The notes under the pieces are model-generated. The model was not told where the DNA came from. It made no database searches and saw nothing but the letters and a program-made list of their open reading frames with translations. Of a stretch of DNA of 64,000 nucleotides, positions 51,701-61,060 are shown in pieces (the first letter of the stretch is position 1; each line of letters starts with the position of its first letter). Both the position numbers and the translations under genes were made by a program. The stretch covers positions 31,404,640 through 31,468,639 of the forward strand of contig OX422183.1 in NCBI GenBank assembly GCA_949130485.1, in the 5' to 3' direction. The DNA is from Agelas oroides. Taxonomy: Eukaryota > Porifera > Demospongiae > Agelasida > Agelasidae.

Positions 51701-54700
51701 AACAACCTAGGTAAGGTGGTATCTGTTACATGTACCAGAAACGGGTAAATTCCAACTTGTGCTCCCTTCAGTAGATCCAGCAGGTAAATTTGGACTTCTC
51801 CCTCCAGTGGATCGCTTAATCTATGGAGGTACATGTAGAGGCTAATCTTTACCACTTTTACACAGGTCAAAGTTTAGAGGTCAAATTCAAGATTGTACTT
51901 CACTCTGTAGTTTGAATACCCCACATACAAAAGATTTTACAGTTGAAGTTGAATGTACAACCTGAGCTCTATTCACTACTGCATGATTAACTTTGATCTG
52001 TCAGTGTGCATCAGGAGAAGGAAAAATGTACCACTGCCCCCTTCTACCACCCGTCTTTTCAAGTTTTTATTCAATGCATGTACAGAGCCACTGCCTACAC
52101 TACACACTTCCATTCTAACTCCAATCAGAACCACATAACCACGGCTGTAGCAAGCGGTTGGGCAGGTCGGGTTTTGGCCCGACCACTTCTGCTGACACAT
52201 GCAATTTTTACATGCGCACTTTGATTAGTAACTATATGTACAGGTGAAGATAGAATAAGCTGGCCCATCTCAAGAAACTTACCCATCAATATACAAATAT
52301 AATTTCCTGAACTGACAAAAGGCAACACTGCATAATGCAGGATTTTGCATTGTTTACAGCCATTTCGGTTCTCTCAATGGCCATTCCTTCACTGCGACAA
52401 AGGCTTGATGTCTTGCCTACTGCTGGCCAACACACACGCTGCTAGCCTCGTTCGTCACTTGCAGTATGAAGTTCTGCCTGAATTTCGTAATGCAAGCGAC
52501 GAAGGCGTGAAGGCCTGGGAATGAGGCTAACATGCAGCTAAGTTTAACCGCGAATAATTGATATCTCCATGTGGTCTAGTGAATCAGAATTTTGCTTGCA
52601 AAGAAGCATAGGTAAGAGGTATTCTCTGAGCAGATCGGCATTTGCGCGCAATCTGCGATTGCTACCTGATCTGGTGACAAAACATGTATGCTATTGAAAT
52701 CCTGCTTGCTAAGACTTACAGAAGATATGGTATGTTTGGCGTAAAACTTGCCTTGGAGTGTCAAATTAATTTTTCCCCCTGACCCCTCTAGCTGCTGTAT
52801 GCTGCCTTACTGCCATGACACTTTGGCCACACCACCTTTATATAGCTTGCTACGGCCCTGGATAACCATGCTGGATGACTCTAGTCTCCAGCTAGCATTT
52901 GTATGGGAAGCTGTTTAGTACCTCTACACAAACAGGAACACTGGCAATAGTATTGTCAAAACATGCCACTAAGTACTGTATAAGGACTCACATTCTAATG
53001 TACAACTTTGGGCATACACTCTTCTGATATGAGAAGAATTAGTAACAGATCATGACCACTAGATTCTGTGGCCAGATCATTATTATTATTTTTTTACAAA
53101 CTCCTACATGCATGCAACAACCTTCCTCTTGAGTGCTGTTGTCTCAGTTTCCAGTAGGCGGGGCTCACTCTGCAGTCGAGAGATGGGCTCACTTGACAGC
53201 TTGGTCTCCATGGGATAGATACATCGCTCTTCCAGTGTCACCCTCAGAATCTTCTCCTCGGCAAACATGTTTGCGGTTTCTTGAGCCATTCTCATGATGT
53301 GATTGACTAGGTTGGCGGGGATGAACCATGTGATGCCTATGCACCCCTCAGCAATGTCATGGAGTATCATTGCAGGTCGGGGGAGTGCAAACTGGTTTGT
53401 AAGTGACCTCCACAGATCAGTGACGTAGTTGAGGGTGTGATCAGTGACATTAGCTTTTATTTTTCCTCTCAGCTTTTTGAAAAGCTTGTACTTTTGCTCT
53501 GGTGGGAGAGCTGGAATGGCCTCATCATCTGAATTTTCACTGTCATTTGTGCTAACAAGGGGAAGCTCAACGTGGGTGGCATCCAGGTAGGTTTGGATCT
53601 GTAGAGTGAGAATGTGACCTGTTAGATCTTTTTGGTACTGCTCCATCATTCCATTCAGCTCATTGTCGTCATGTGCGAACTCCTCAATCATGTCTTGTAG
53701 GAGGTAGTAGTTGAGGTAATCCCAGAGCCCATATCTGCTGAGTGCACGAAAGATTTCACTCAGGTTTCTGGCAGACTCGACCACCACGGTGACTGTGTCA
53801 CTCCCATCCTTGGAGTTAGGGGAGGAGTACAAGGTGACAAGAAACGTTTGGACATCGTCAACATCGATCTTTCTGCTCTGTAGCTTTCTGCGGCTTTTTG
53901 TCACCAACATTGAAAATTTTCCCTTGATCCTTTGAACACTGCGTTGTGCAATGACTACAGCAGATGGACTTTGTGGACTTGTGGCAGGTGGAGTCCTAGT
54001 GTCTGTATATGTTGAAAAACATACTCTATAATTTTTATGAGGCAAAAACATACTCTATAATTTTTATGAGCCAAAAATAGAAAAAACATACTCTATAATT
54101 TATAAAAACATGCGTTGAAGAAACTGCAATCGAAGAAAATCAAGAAAGAATTCAGTGTTTCACACGAACCACTTTTTCCCAGTATTCCCCTCACACACGT
54201 AGTTATTGATAACCTCCACATGTTCTTGAGGGTTTCAGATGTTCTAATTGACCTCTTGATTTTAGAAGTTAAGCATGAGGACTGCATTGATGAAGTAAAA
54301 AAGTTTACTGCATTTGAACCACAGAAATACAGACATATGGATTCTTATCAGAACTTTGTCTCGTCTCTTGGTGTACCTGGCTACCAATTCTGGATTGGGA
54401 GACACTCAAAGGAATTGAAAATAAGCTTAACAGGACCAGAACGGCTGAAACTTTTTAGAAATATCAAGATCAAAGAGCTCCTTCCTAAGTTCAATGACTC
54501 TGAAGTGCTTGATATTCAGATTTTATGGACAGAACACTACCTTTAGCAAGCGTCCTGAAGAGATATGCAAGGACGACATATCAAAGTTCAAAGCCGATGC
54601 AAGGAATTGGTGCAGAAAGTTCTTAACTCTATTTCACCAACATAACATAACACCATACATACATGCTATGGCCCATCATGTCGGTGAGTTTATGCGTGTT

Positions 54701-56534
54701 CATGGTAGCATACTCCCCTTTACCCAGCAAGGCCTTGTAAAATAAATGATATGCTCGTGCAACTTGTCACAGGAATGACGAAGCACTTATTCAGATCGTT
54801 CAAAAACAAAACAGACTTGAGCATCTCCGTGACAGTGGGGCTTTGCTCCAAAGTGTTTTGAAATTAACTGTTCCCAAACTGGTCACAACAAGCTAACCTG
54901 TTCACTCCCTTGCCGACAGTGCAATACTACATGTAAAGATCATCTAACTCTGATTGATGGACACACAGTACCAGCCTGTACACATGAAATTGAATTCCAA
55001 GTTGATGCCTGAAGACAATATACATTTTTAAGCAGCTGTTTACATTCCATTGCCAGGGTATATATACACACAATAACTTGTTCTGTTGTTGACAAATTGT
55101 ATTGTATTGTTTATACTGCAACATCATGTCAAAAAACGCATGCACAAATGTAGTTTAAGCTAGATTTGCTATACTCTCCCAATGTCAACACAATCCATCC
55201 ATTCTTACAAAACAGAAGATCAGAATGTGCCCACCAGGCATGGTTGTCTTCCTTCCATCTGGCCAGTACTGGTCAAGACCTTTTCTTTCATGGAGGTGGT
55301 ACTGGACGGTCTGCAGATTCACATAATAGAAGTTTATTGAATCATTGATCCCTTTCATGTGCCATCCTTCTCCTAGTAGAGGCTCTAGGTCACTGTAGCG
55401 ATCAATAGTGTATACATCATGTCCATGGAAGGTACGAAGCATATGTCCATGCTGCTTCAGGCCTCCATCAAACAGCAGCTTGTCAAAAAGGACTTCAATT
55501 CTCACATCAGGACCCCTTGTGGTACTTGGAGTACAATGCTGCTTGAATTTGGTACGTTAGCTCTCTGTGCAGCTGAAACGGAATGCATGGCTGTGGTTTC
55601 TTTGACAACTGTACCAGCTCACTGGCCTCCCTCCATTCATCCTCGTCGTCCCCGCACCCTATGTAGTGGATCTTTACTCGCTCTCCCTCTCTCTCCACAA
55701 CCTCAATCGGGTAGAGCTTCTCCCTCATTTCAGACCCCTTCGTCTGTCTCGGTAACTGAGTGTATGCGAGTTTCCGATAGTCCTGCCTTTCTCTCTTCTG
55801 TAGATTGCACTCCGATGCCATCTTCACTAAATCTCAGGCTCTGAATCTTTAAACTATAAAAGTGAACAGTGCTACGCATCTTTGGCCTTTTATTCAATGC
55901 GTCAGACCTTTGCAGAACAGTCACCCACCTATACCTGTCAGCCACTGCCGCAACCGGAAGATGTTGCGTATAGCAGTGAATATCCGATGTTATACAGAAG
56001 AAACTTGTTATCACTGCAATTAGCGTGATGTCCGTATTAGGCCCAAAGTTCTTCATATGAGCATATAAATTTAGGCTGTGGCATTTTACATTAAGTATTC
56101 AGAACTATACCGGATCTTGGTTAAGTTGGATCTAGCAATTAATCTTAAAACATACACTGCCTACAGTCAGATTCTCAGCTTTCAACAAACAGAAACATAC
56201 TAGTGGCAGTGGAGGAGTTGCAATGCCGTTTTCGTATCTTCAAGGCAACTGCATGCTCTCCAATCAGACCAAGGGCATCAGCGACTGCTTTCCATGTGGG
56301 ACGCTTGGTATTTCGAAGCCAGTGACCCACCATCTCATGCTTGCAACGTTCATTGCCATCTCCACGGAAATCATGGTCAATCGTACGGAGTTCGTGATCT
56401 TCCATCCCCAATTTGATTCCAAGCAAATGCCAATTCACAACCGAATCTAGCGCATTTGAAAGTTCCTTCAGAGTGGGCGTGGCTGGTGGGGAGAAAGGAC
56501 CAGATATATCTAATGACGTTTTTGTTTGGCGCAT
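36758..56534 (-). CDS. Death-CARD-ankyrin receptor-like protein with a duplicated novel module
   Basis: Exons: 56201-56534 (Death domain: WHLLGIKLGM, ELRTIDHDF, CKHEMVGHWL, PTWKAVADAL); 53193-54002 (module 1); 51271-51579 (CARD-like: FLWQHLEPSQLLPILVDKLL, IINQLF, DTLDVTEQEHIARKLL); 49747-50582 (module 2); 49653-49679 (27-bp microexon); 49335-49427 (first ankyrin). Twelve 99-bp ankyrin exons follow at 48244, 47668, 46712, 46186, 44428, 43853, 42025, 41154, 39652, 38751, 38434 and 37706 (lower coordinates), then 37305-37406 and the terminal half repeat 36758-36829. All phases join: 1,257 codons with stop. There is no signal peptide or membrane span, so an intracellular adaptor or sensor is inferred. 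The start is uncertain: ATG at 56532-56534, or further upstream (ATGGCGGAAGG near 56596) with another exon structure. An alternative donor for module 1 exists at 53169. An open segment at about 51716-51840 does not fit the phases and is left out. Confidence 0.82.
40282..40899. mobile_element. piggyBac-like non-autonomous element 1
   Basis: It begins CCCTTTATATCC, ends GTTTAAAGGG, and is bounded by TTAA on both sides. Sister blocks read uninterrupted through the empty site (AAATTTGTTTAACTCTGACT near 43002-43016). TTAA targeting is characteristic of piggyBac and a few relatives. No transposase. Confidence 0.9.
42281..42865. mobile_element. piggyBac-like non-autonomous element 2
   Basis: It begins CCCTTTAATACC and ends GTGTTAAAGGG between TTAA copies. 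The empty site is seen in sister blocks (GTACAGTTAAGGAGGCTTCA near 40144). It shares only its ends with element 1. The interior frame at 42382-42588 is not recognisable. Confidence 0.9.
44676..45474 (-). mobile_element. hAT-like element with a TTF-type zinc-finger fragment
   Basis: Ends CAGGCCCATAGGAAGC and GCTCCTACGGCCCTG are inverted repeats, and CAACA flanks both sides (44671-44675 and 45475-45479). The sister block (near 46955) shows the empty site ATGACAACATCCAC. On the minus strand, in a frame ending at 44989, the residues EWCDTFSWLHCDVKTDTAFC, then AEKKFL and EPAFISKGF match the TTF-type zinc finger that opens hAT transposases (ZMYM1 type). The catalytic and dimerisation parts are missing. 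The 5-bp duplication fits the hAT5 group described from invertebrates. Confidence 0.8.
45602..45675. mobile_element. Foldback element inside the ankyrin block
   Basis: TAGCCTCATTCCCAGGCTCC faces GGAGGAGCCTGGAACAACAG around the pair CAGCTTGTG/CACAAGCTG. It is also present at 47081-47155 in the sister block, so it was there before block duplication. Confidence 0.75.
52140..52861. mobile_element. hAT-like non-autonomous element carrying a nested foldback element
   Basis: CACGGCTGTAGCAAGC and the inverse GCTTGCTACGGCCCTG form the ends, with ATAAC on both sides (52135-52139 and 52862-52866). Inside, 52443-52529 is a complete foldback element (TAGCCTCGTTCG...GGGAATGAGGCTA). It lies in the intron between module 1 and the CARD-like exon. 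Confidence 0.7.
54115..54930 (+). pseudogene. Decayed transposable-element-type protein with zinc knuckle
   Basis: Two overlapping frames (54115-54546 and 54494-54745) plus a third to about 54930 read as one protein broken by frameshifts. Parts: EPLFPSIPLTHVVIDNLHMF, TGPERLKLFRNIKIKELLP, NITPYIHAMAHHVGEFMRVH, GSILPFTQQGL, ALIQIVQKQNRLEHLRDSG, then a cysteine/histidine knuckle CSQTGHNKLTC. From memory, such proteins occur in many copies in sponge and cnidarian genomes and look like transposon-derived proteins; I cannot name the superfamily. It lies on the opposite strand inside the first intron of the Death/ankyrin gene. Confidence 0.6.
55185..55827 (-). pseudogene. Chromo-barrel-like protein, frameshifted
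   Basis: The first part (from ATG at 55827 or 55821) contains EKLYPIEVVEREGERVKIHY, IGCGDDEDEWREASELVQL, the pattern of an MRG/Tudor-knot chromo-barrel. At about 55508 the frame ends and the neighbouring frame carries on (PDVRIEVLFDKLLFDGGL, HDVYTIDRY, EGWHMKGINDSINFYYVNLQ). One extra base in a G run (AAGGGGTCC) would explain this, either a sequencing error or a real lesion. It shares its strand with the Death/ankyrin gene and sits in its first intron. It may be a nested host gene or part of a mobile element. Confidence 0.55.
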
Positions 56535-57027
56535 ATCAAAGGCAGAGCTCACATTTCGCCGGAGTTTGTCCTGGGGGGTCTGGTCCTTCCGCCATCTTTG
56601 CTGTGTGTTGGCAACTCAAAAATGTAAATTACATCACGTGTACTTCGAACCTTGTCCGACCACACATGGAATTTACAATGATGTTAACCTCAAGACTATG
56701 TGGGCATTGCAGGGCTCCCTGTGGTTGACTCATGCTGACGTGAGGGTTGGCGCCTTGTTCAGGATTTGGCTTAGAGCTAGTAGCCAGCAGTTTTGAAGGG
56801 TCTGCCATTAACTAGTATTCTTTACTCTTTCACCCTCGCCATTAGTCCCTCCCATGATTTTACATTAGAATATCATGAATATACGTAAAGTTTAAGTTTA
56901 TTCTCCGCCCATGCCTGTGCGTAAAATGTGCAAGGGTTTAGGCATGTTTAAAGGTGAAGGGGTTGGGCTACCTCCCCAAAGATCACCTGAGGGGTGCAAG
57001 AATGCCCATGGGACTTAACAACTGATG

Positions 57028-57078
57028 ATAGGGGAGCAACCAGCACGATATATTATATCGTGCTGGTTGCTCTCCTAT
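57028..57078. repeat. Perfect palindrome with 25-bp arms
   Basis: ATAGGGGAGCAACCAGCACG, then ATATA, is followed almost directly by its exact reverse complement. It lies about 40 bp before the Helitron-like 5' end and 0.5 kb upstream of the Death/ankyrin start. Confidence 0.9.
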
Positions 57079-57117
57079 TAAATGGGCAGTTGCATTGCCC
57101 GTCATTATTCGACATTA

Positions 57118-58205
57118 ACCCTCGGCGCGCATGCGCAGCGAGGGTTACGGTACTTGGTCTGTGTGTCTGTCTGTCTGTCTGTATGTCTGTTACTCAACAT
57201 CTCACTTTATACGTGATTATTCGTGCCACAAACGATACTAACTTTCTCAGCGGCGGATGAAGGTCGAAATTTTAAGCGATTTTCTCTGAAAATGCTTCGT
57301 TGCGAAGCTAGAGTGTTTCCTGTTGGTACGGCTACATGATAAGTCGGCCATTTTTTACTCCGCGGAAAACGCGCATGCGTATGAATCTGGACCACGTGGC
57401 TAGCGGCGATTTTGTTCTTGGGAGAGACGTTCTTTGCGAGTTCGATTATTGGCCATTGGCAGTATGTATGCCTCCAACAAAGGTATGCCCGCAGTGTACA
57501 GCTGCTGTACCTGTAAGACAGAAGACATGTGAACGCTGTGATCATGTCTTTCGATCGAAACGAAAAGCAGAGTGTAATTTGCGAGAGAAAGCTATGAAAC
57601 GTATGAGATCAGTAGAATCAGATAGTGTGAAATCACCTAGGAAAGCTAAAGATAAGTTGCACAAGGCCTGTGAAAGAGCGTCAGAAACTCGTGAGCGAAC
57701 TTTGTATAGGCAGGAACAAAACAGAATGCGCATGGCAAGCATGAGAGACTCTGAAACCTTTGAGCAAACTGTGCAGAGGAAAGAGCGAGATAGAATGCAC
57801 AAAGTAAGCATGAGATAGTTATTATTGCTAAGTCATAACTTAGTCACTGTGCTGTGTCATGTGTGTATAAATAGTAACAATGATGTATTGCTGCTCTAAA
57901 TATAGTATAGATGTAATGACCACAATGCAATGTCATATTGCATAGCTGTGTTAATGTAGGTTGCATGATGTCAAATAACTGCAATGTACTGCACTGTGTT
58001 AATATTAGGCCCAAGTGCCTAGCTGTCAGAACAGATTAGAGGACAGACAGTTAGGAATGAATTAATATCAAAAAGCGTGCCATATCAACTCGAGAACAAA
58101 CGTCATGATACTATTGTTCATGAGACAGTGATCGATTCTAGTTAACACACAAGTACAATCACATGCACTGCTGCGCCGAGGGTTTGGCACTTCAGTGCCT
58201 TTCAT
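57118..58205 (+). mobile_element. Helitron-like element (asymmetric inverted ends, 3' hairpin)
   Basis: The left end ACCCTCGGCGCGCATGCGCA is followed by a CTGT(CTGT)n stretch. The right end CTGCGCCGAGGGTTT is an inverted match to it, followed by the hairpin GGCACTTCAGTGCC and TTTCAT. Terminal-inverted sequence placed just inside a 3' short hairpin, plus an N-terminal Helitron-type ORF, fits the Helitron2 variant. No Rep or helicase domain remains. Confidence 0.65.
57468..57818 (+). CDS. Truncated Helitron-type N-terminal ORF (zinc finger plus basic repeats)
   Basis: From MPPTKVCPQC the protein has a double CxxC motif (CPQC ... CERC), then a basic region with imperfect repeats of R(E)R...YRQEQNRMRMASMRDSETFEQT style, ending at TGA-free sequence and then TAG. 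Such SETxEQ/NRMRM repeats precede the helitron helicase-like domain in full elements (from memory). The frame is open upstream to 57336. It stops before any Rep domain, so it is a fragment. Confidence 0.55.
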   Translation: MPPTKVCPQCTAAVPVRQKTCERCDHVFRSKRKAECNLREKAMKRMRSVESDSVKSPRKAKDKLHKACERASETRERTLYRQEQNRMRMASMRDSETFEQTVQRKERDRMHKVSMR

Positions 58206-59159
58206 TTATATAGCATGAGAGCACTCTGCGCCAGAATCACCTGGCATCCACAGCAGTGGTTGTGTCGCTGGGCTGAAAGCATGCAGTCAGCCCATACAGG
58301 TAAGTTGGGCGGGATGCACCTGCCTATTTTGTTACAGGTTTAATTGGCCTTTTAAGTTAGTTTGTATGCTGCGTCACTGCGAGTAAACCTTGCACTGCCC
58401 TCCTTATATGAAAGGCGTGAGCATTAATATACCTGGCATGGTTGTAGAGGTTAGCGGAATGTACGCAGATAAGATTAATAAGCCCCACCCACATTTTGTG
58501 GGATGCAAGATGCTTACATAACTGGTGCAGGAAGCGAACTCATTCCTTGTGTATTTGGCATAGATAGTAGAGTAGTACTCTACTGCTGATCTATGTATGG
58601 CCTAGGTATTAAAACAAGAATTCATTCATTTGCAAAGCACAAAGGTTTTGATCCTGGTTTCTGCACACAGCATTAACATGGCCGATACATAGTGTCATTA
58701 TTGATCCAACATGCAAGATGATAGTTATGGTAACAGGAGATGTACTTTGATATTTGCAGACGTATTTAAGTCATACACAGACACTATAGTAGCATGTCCG
58801 CTAGCAGAATGTGTTACAGTAAGTTAGCAGCAGAGACATCTATTGAAACCCATTATGTCACAGAGGAATTTGCCAATTAAAAAAATCATGTATTTGTTGC
58901 ATAACTCCTGGTGAACTGTTAGCCAAATCACTAGAAGTAAGGAGCTATACTGTTTAGGTGTGGACAATCAATTTGAGTGGAGCAGGAATCAATGTCATCT
59001 ACTGATGCTTTAAACCTGCCAAAGATGTAGCTGTTACAGCAACTTCTCATGACCAGAAGAAAGCTAAAGCTACCATATATATCTTTTCTTATTGGTATTC
59101 CTGATCCAGTTACAGATTTAATTGGGTTTAAACACCATGGTTTTGGCTTACGCATGTTC
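58206..59159. other. No gene seen
   Basis: Moderately AT-rich. Neither strand shows an exon I can support. Confidence 0.5.
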
Positions 59160-60391
59160 CTTAGCTAGCCATATCTTGTTATTGCATGGCTCAGCTACTT
59201 TCACACTCATTGGTTGAGTGCTACTGTTTGTATCCCTCATCAATGATGTGGTCAACACATGCTGCTGTGAACAATGTGGGAGAGGTGGCTGGAAATGTGA
59301 ATGTAACTCCCACACTCATGCAGAAGCCCTAGCATTCTTGAGCCTAGCTATAATCCTTGAAGATTTGCATGTACTCATCTTGACCTATGTGTCTGTTATA
59401 ATCCGACATGTTATCTGTGTAGGGTTGGATCCATCGCTAAATGCATATACCTACATGATGGAGTATCAAAAGCTTCTCTTCAGTGGACTTTTTATGACTT
59501 TAGCAATTATTTATAGGACCTGTCGGTCACTGATTTTACTGTGTTACAGTTATGGTTGTTGATGTTGTTGTCCAGCTCCACCAGAGAACAAGAGAGTGTG
59601 TCCCCTTATGACCTGCTGTAGAGCACTTAAATGAGGTTTCTATTGGAAGAGGTGGTGTTGTGTTTAACAGTTTAGTTTTAGTTTAGTGTTCAGACTAGTA
59701 GTTTAGTTTAATTGGGCTACAGATTCAAATTGTTAGTTTAGTTGTAGTTTAATTACTAAATCTAAAATGAACTAGTATCGGTAGTTTTAGTTGTAGGTAA
59801 CTACTGTTTTTTGGTGATTTTAAAGTAGTTTGGTTGTAGTTTTTAATTAGTGGACTAAGGTACAGCATTAACTTTAGAATTGCTACAATGAAAAATGCCT
59901 TACTAAAATGCAGTTTAGTTTTAGGTTTATAGTTAACTAAAACAACACTGGTGTTTAGAAGAGGTGGTGGTCCAACTGCTGGGAATTGGAACGTTACTCG
60001 TTCAGATGCTGTTAGTACTAGTAAAAGGGCAGTTAGTGGCAGAAGCACTAGCAAGAAACAGACACCTTTCTGTCAATGAAGCTTTTCAAAGGGACTTAAG
60101 TATGACAACATACTGTTCTGTCTGTTTAGAGTTCCAACCAAATGAAATTGTTTTCAATGTGACACATATGAATGAGCAGCTTTCTAACAGGCAATCCTGT
60201 GTCTGCGATCCTGATTCTACACCATGTGATCAGTATTATAGAACTTGCAGCTGCTACTACAAATCTGAACCACTGTGAAACTGTGCTCTTTGGAAGCATC
60301 CTGAGAAGTGTATATTTCCCTCATGTCCACTGTCACTGAAACTTCTTTGGCGCGACAAAAGTCTTAAAGTGAACTGCAATTGCAATTTCTG
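59160..60391 (+). pseudogene. Decayed paralogue of the 449-aa membrane protein
   Basis: It matches the protein at 33688-35037 from span 2 onward: ALAFLSLAIILEDLHVLILT, VIIRHVICVGLDPSLN, AIIYRTCRSL, CYSYGC then TGA, CPAPPENKRVC, NWNVTRSDA, TYCSVCLEFQPNEIVFNVTH, SCVCDPDSTPCDQYY, KSLKVNCNCNF. The region coding for residues 1 to about 80 is missing. There are several stops and frameshifts, and an AT-rich MITE (59650-59953) interrupts it where span 5 should be. Confidence 0.85.
59650..59953. mobile_element. AT-rich MITE inserted in the pseudogene
   Basis: It ends TATAGTTAACTAAAACAACA(CT), the reverse complement of the left end of the element at 20200-20543. The interior is made of GTTTTAGTTTAG-type repeats. 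It accounts for the largest break in the pseudogene. Confidence 0.75.
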
Positions 60392-61060
60392 AGGCCTTAT
60401 AAACTTTTGGGTATCAGGTTAATCTTGATGGTGAACAACTTACTTAATCTAGTATGTAGCACACATGATTGTAGGTTGTTACCTTAACTATTTCTGTATT
60501 GCGAATCGAGTGTGTAGCTAGTTGTATGGAGTTGTAGTTTCTAGTTGACATGCAGTATAACTTGCTTCTGCATATGCATCTTACTTTAATTATATGGTTG
60601 TTGTTTGTGGATTGATTTCATGCATATACTTCTGCCCAGTGAAATCTGATCATGAGAACTCAAGCATAGGGATGCATGCACTATAACCTGACAAGTGTAG
60701 CAGTATCAGCTGATTACATTCAACAATACAAGTAAGCTATGTAGCTACATGCAGTATTAATTGTAGCTACACTGATAATAATAAGTGAATGATTTGTGGC
60801 TTGCTGGTAAATTGTTACACTATGCATACATGCGCAGTGAGACTAAGCAATTGGTTCTGTCCATCTATAAGTCAGTTAGTCAACAAAATTATTATTAAAC
60901 AACAGTTGATTTAGGATTTGTACATGCAGTAATCACAATGTAAATGTTTGTACGCTACCTTATTGTTGTGTATTTCAAATTATACATGGCTACTTAAAAC
61001 TGCAGCTCTACTGTCAGTCCCCACGACTCCATAAGCAGCACAAGGCTTCATCTGGGGAGG
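60392..61060. other. No gene seen
   Basis: AT-rich sequence between the pseudogene and the 3' end of the minus-strand membrane-protein gene. Probably 3' flank or UTR of both. Confidence 0.5.

Noticed and set aside
51643-51870. Extra exon (LSDPLEGEVQIYLLDLLKG...) between module 1 and the CARD-like exon
   Set aside because: Acceptor and donor phases do not match the neighbouring exons, which already join to each other correctly. Kept only as a possibility.
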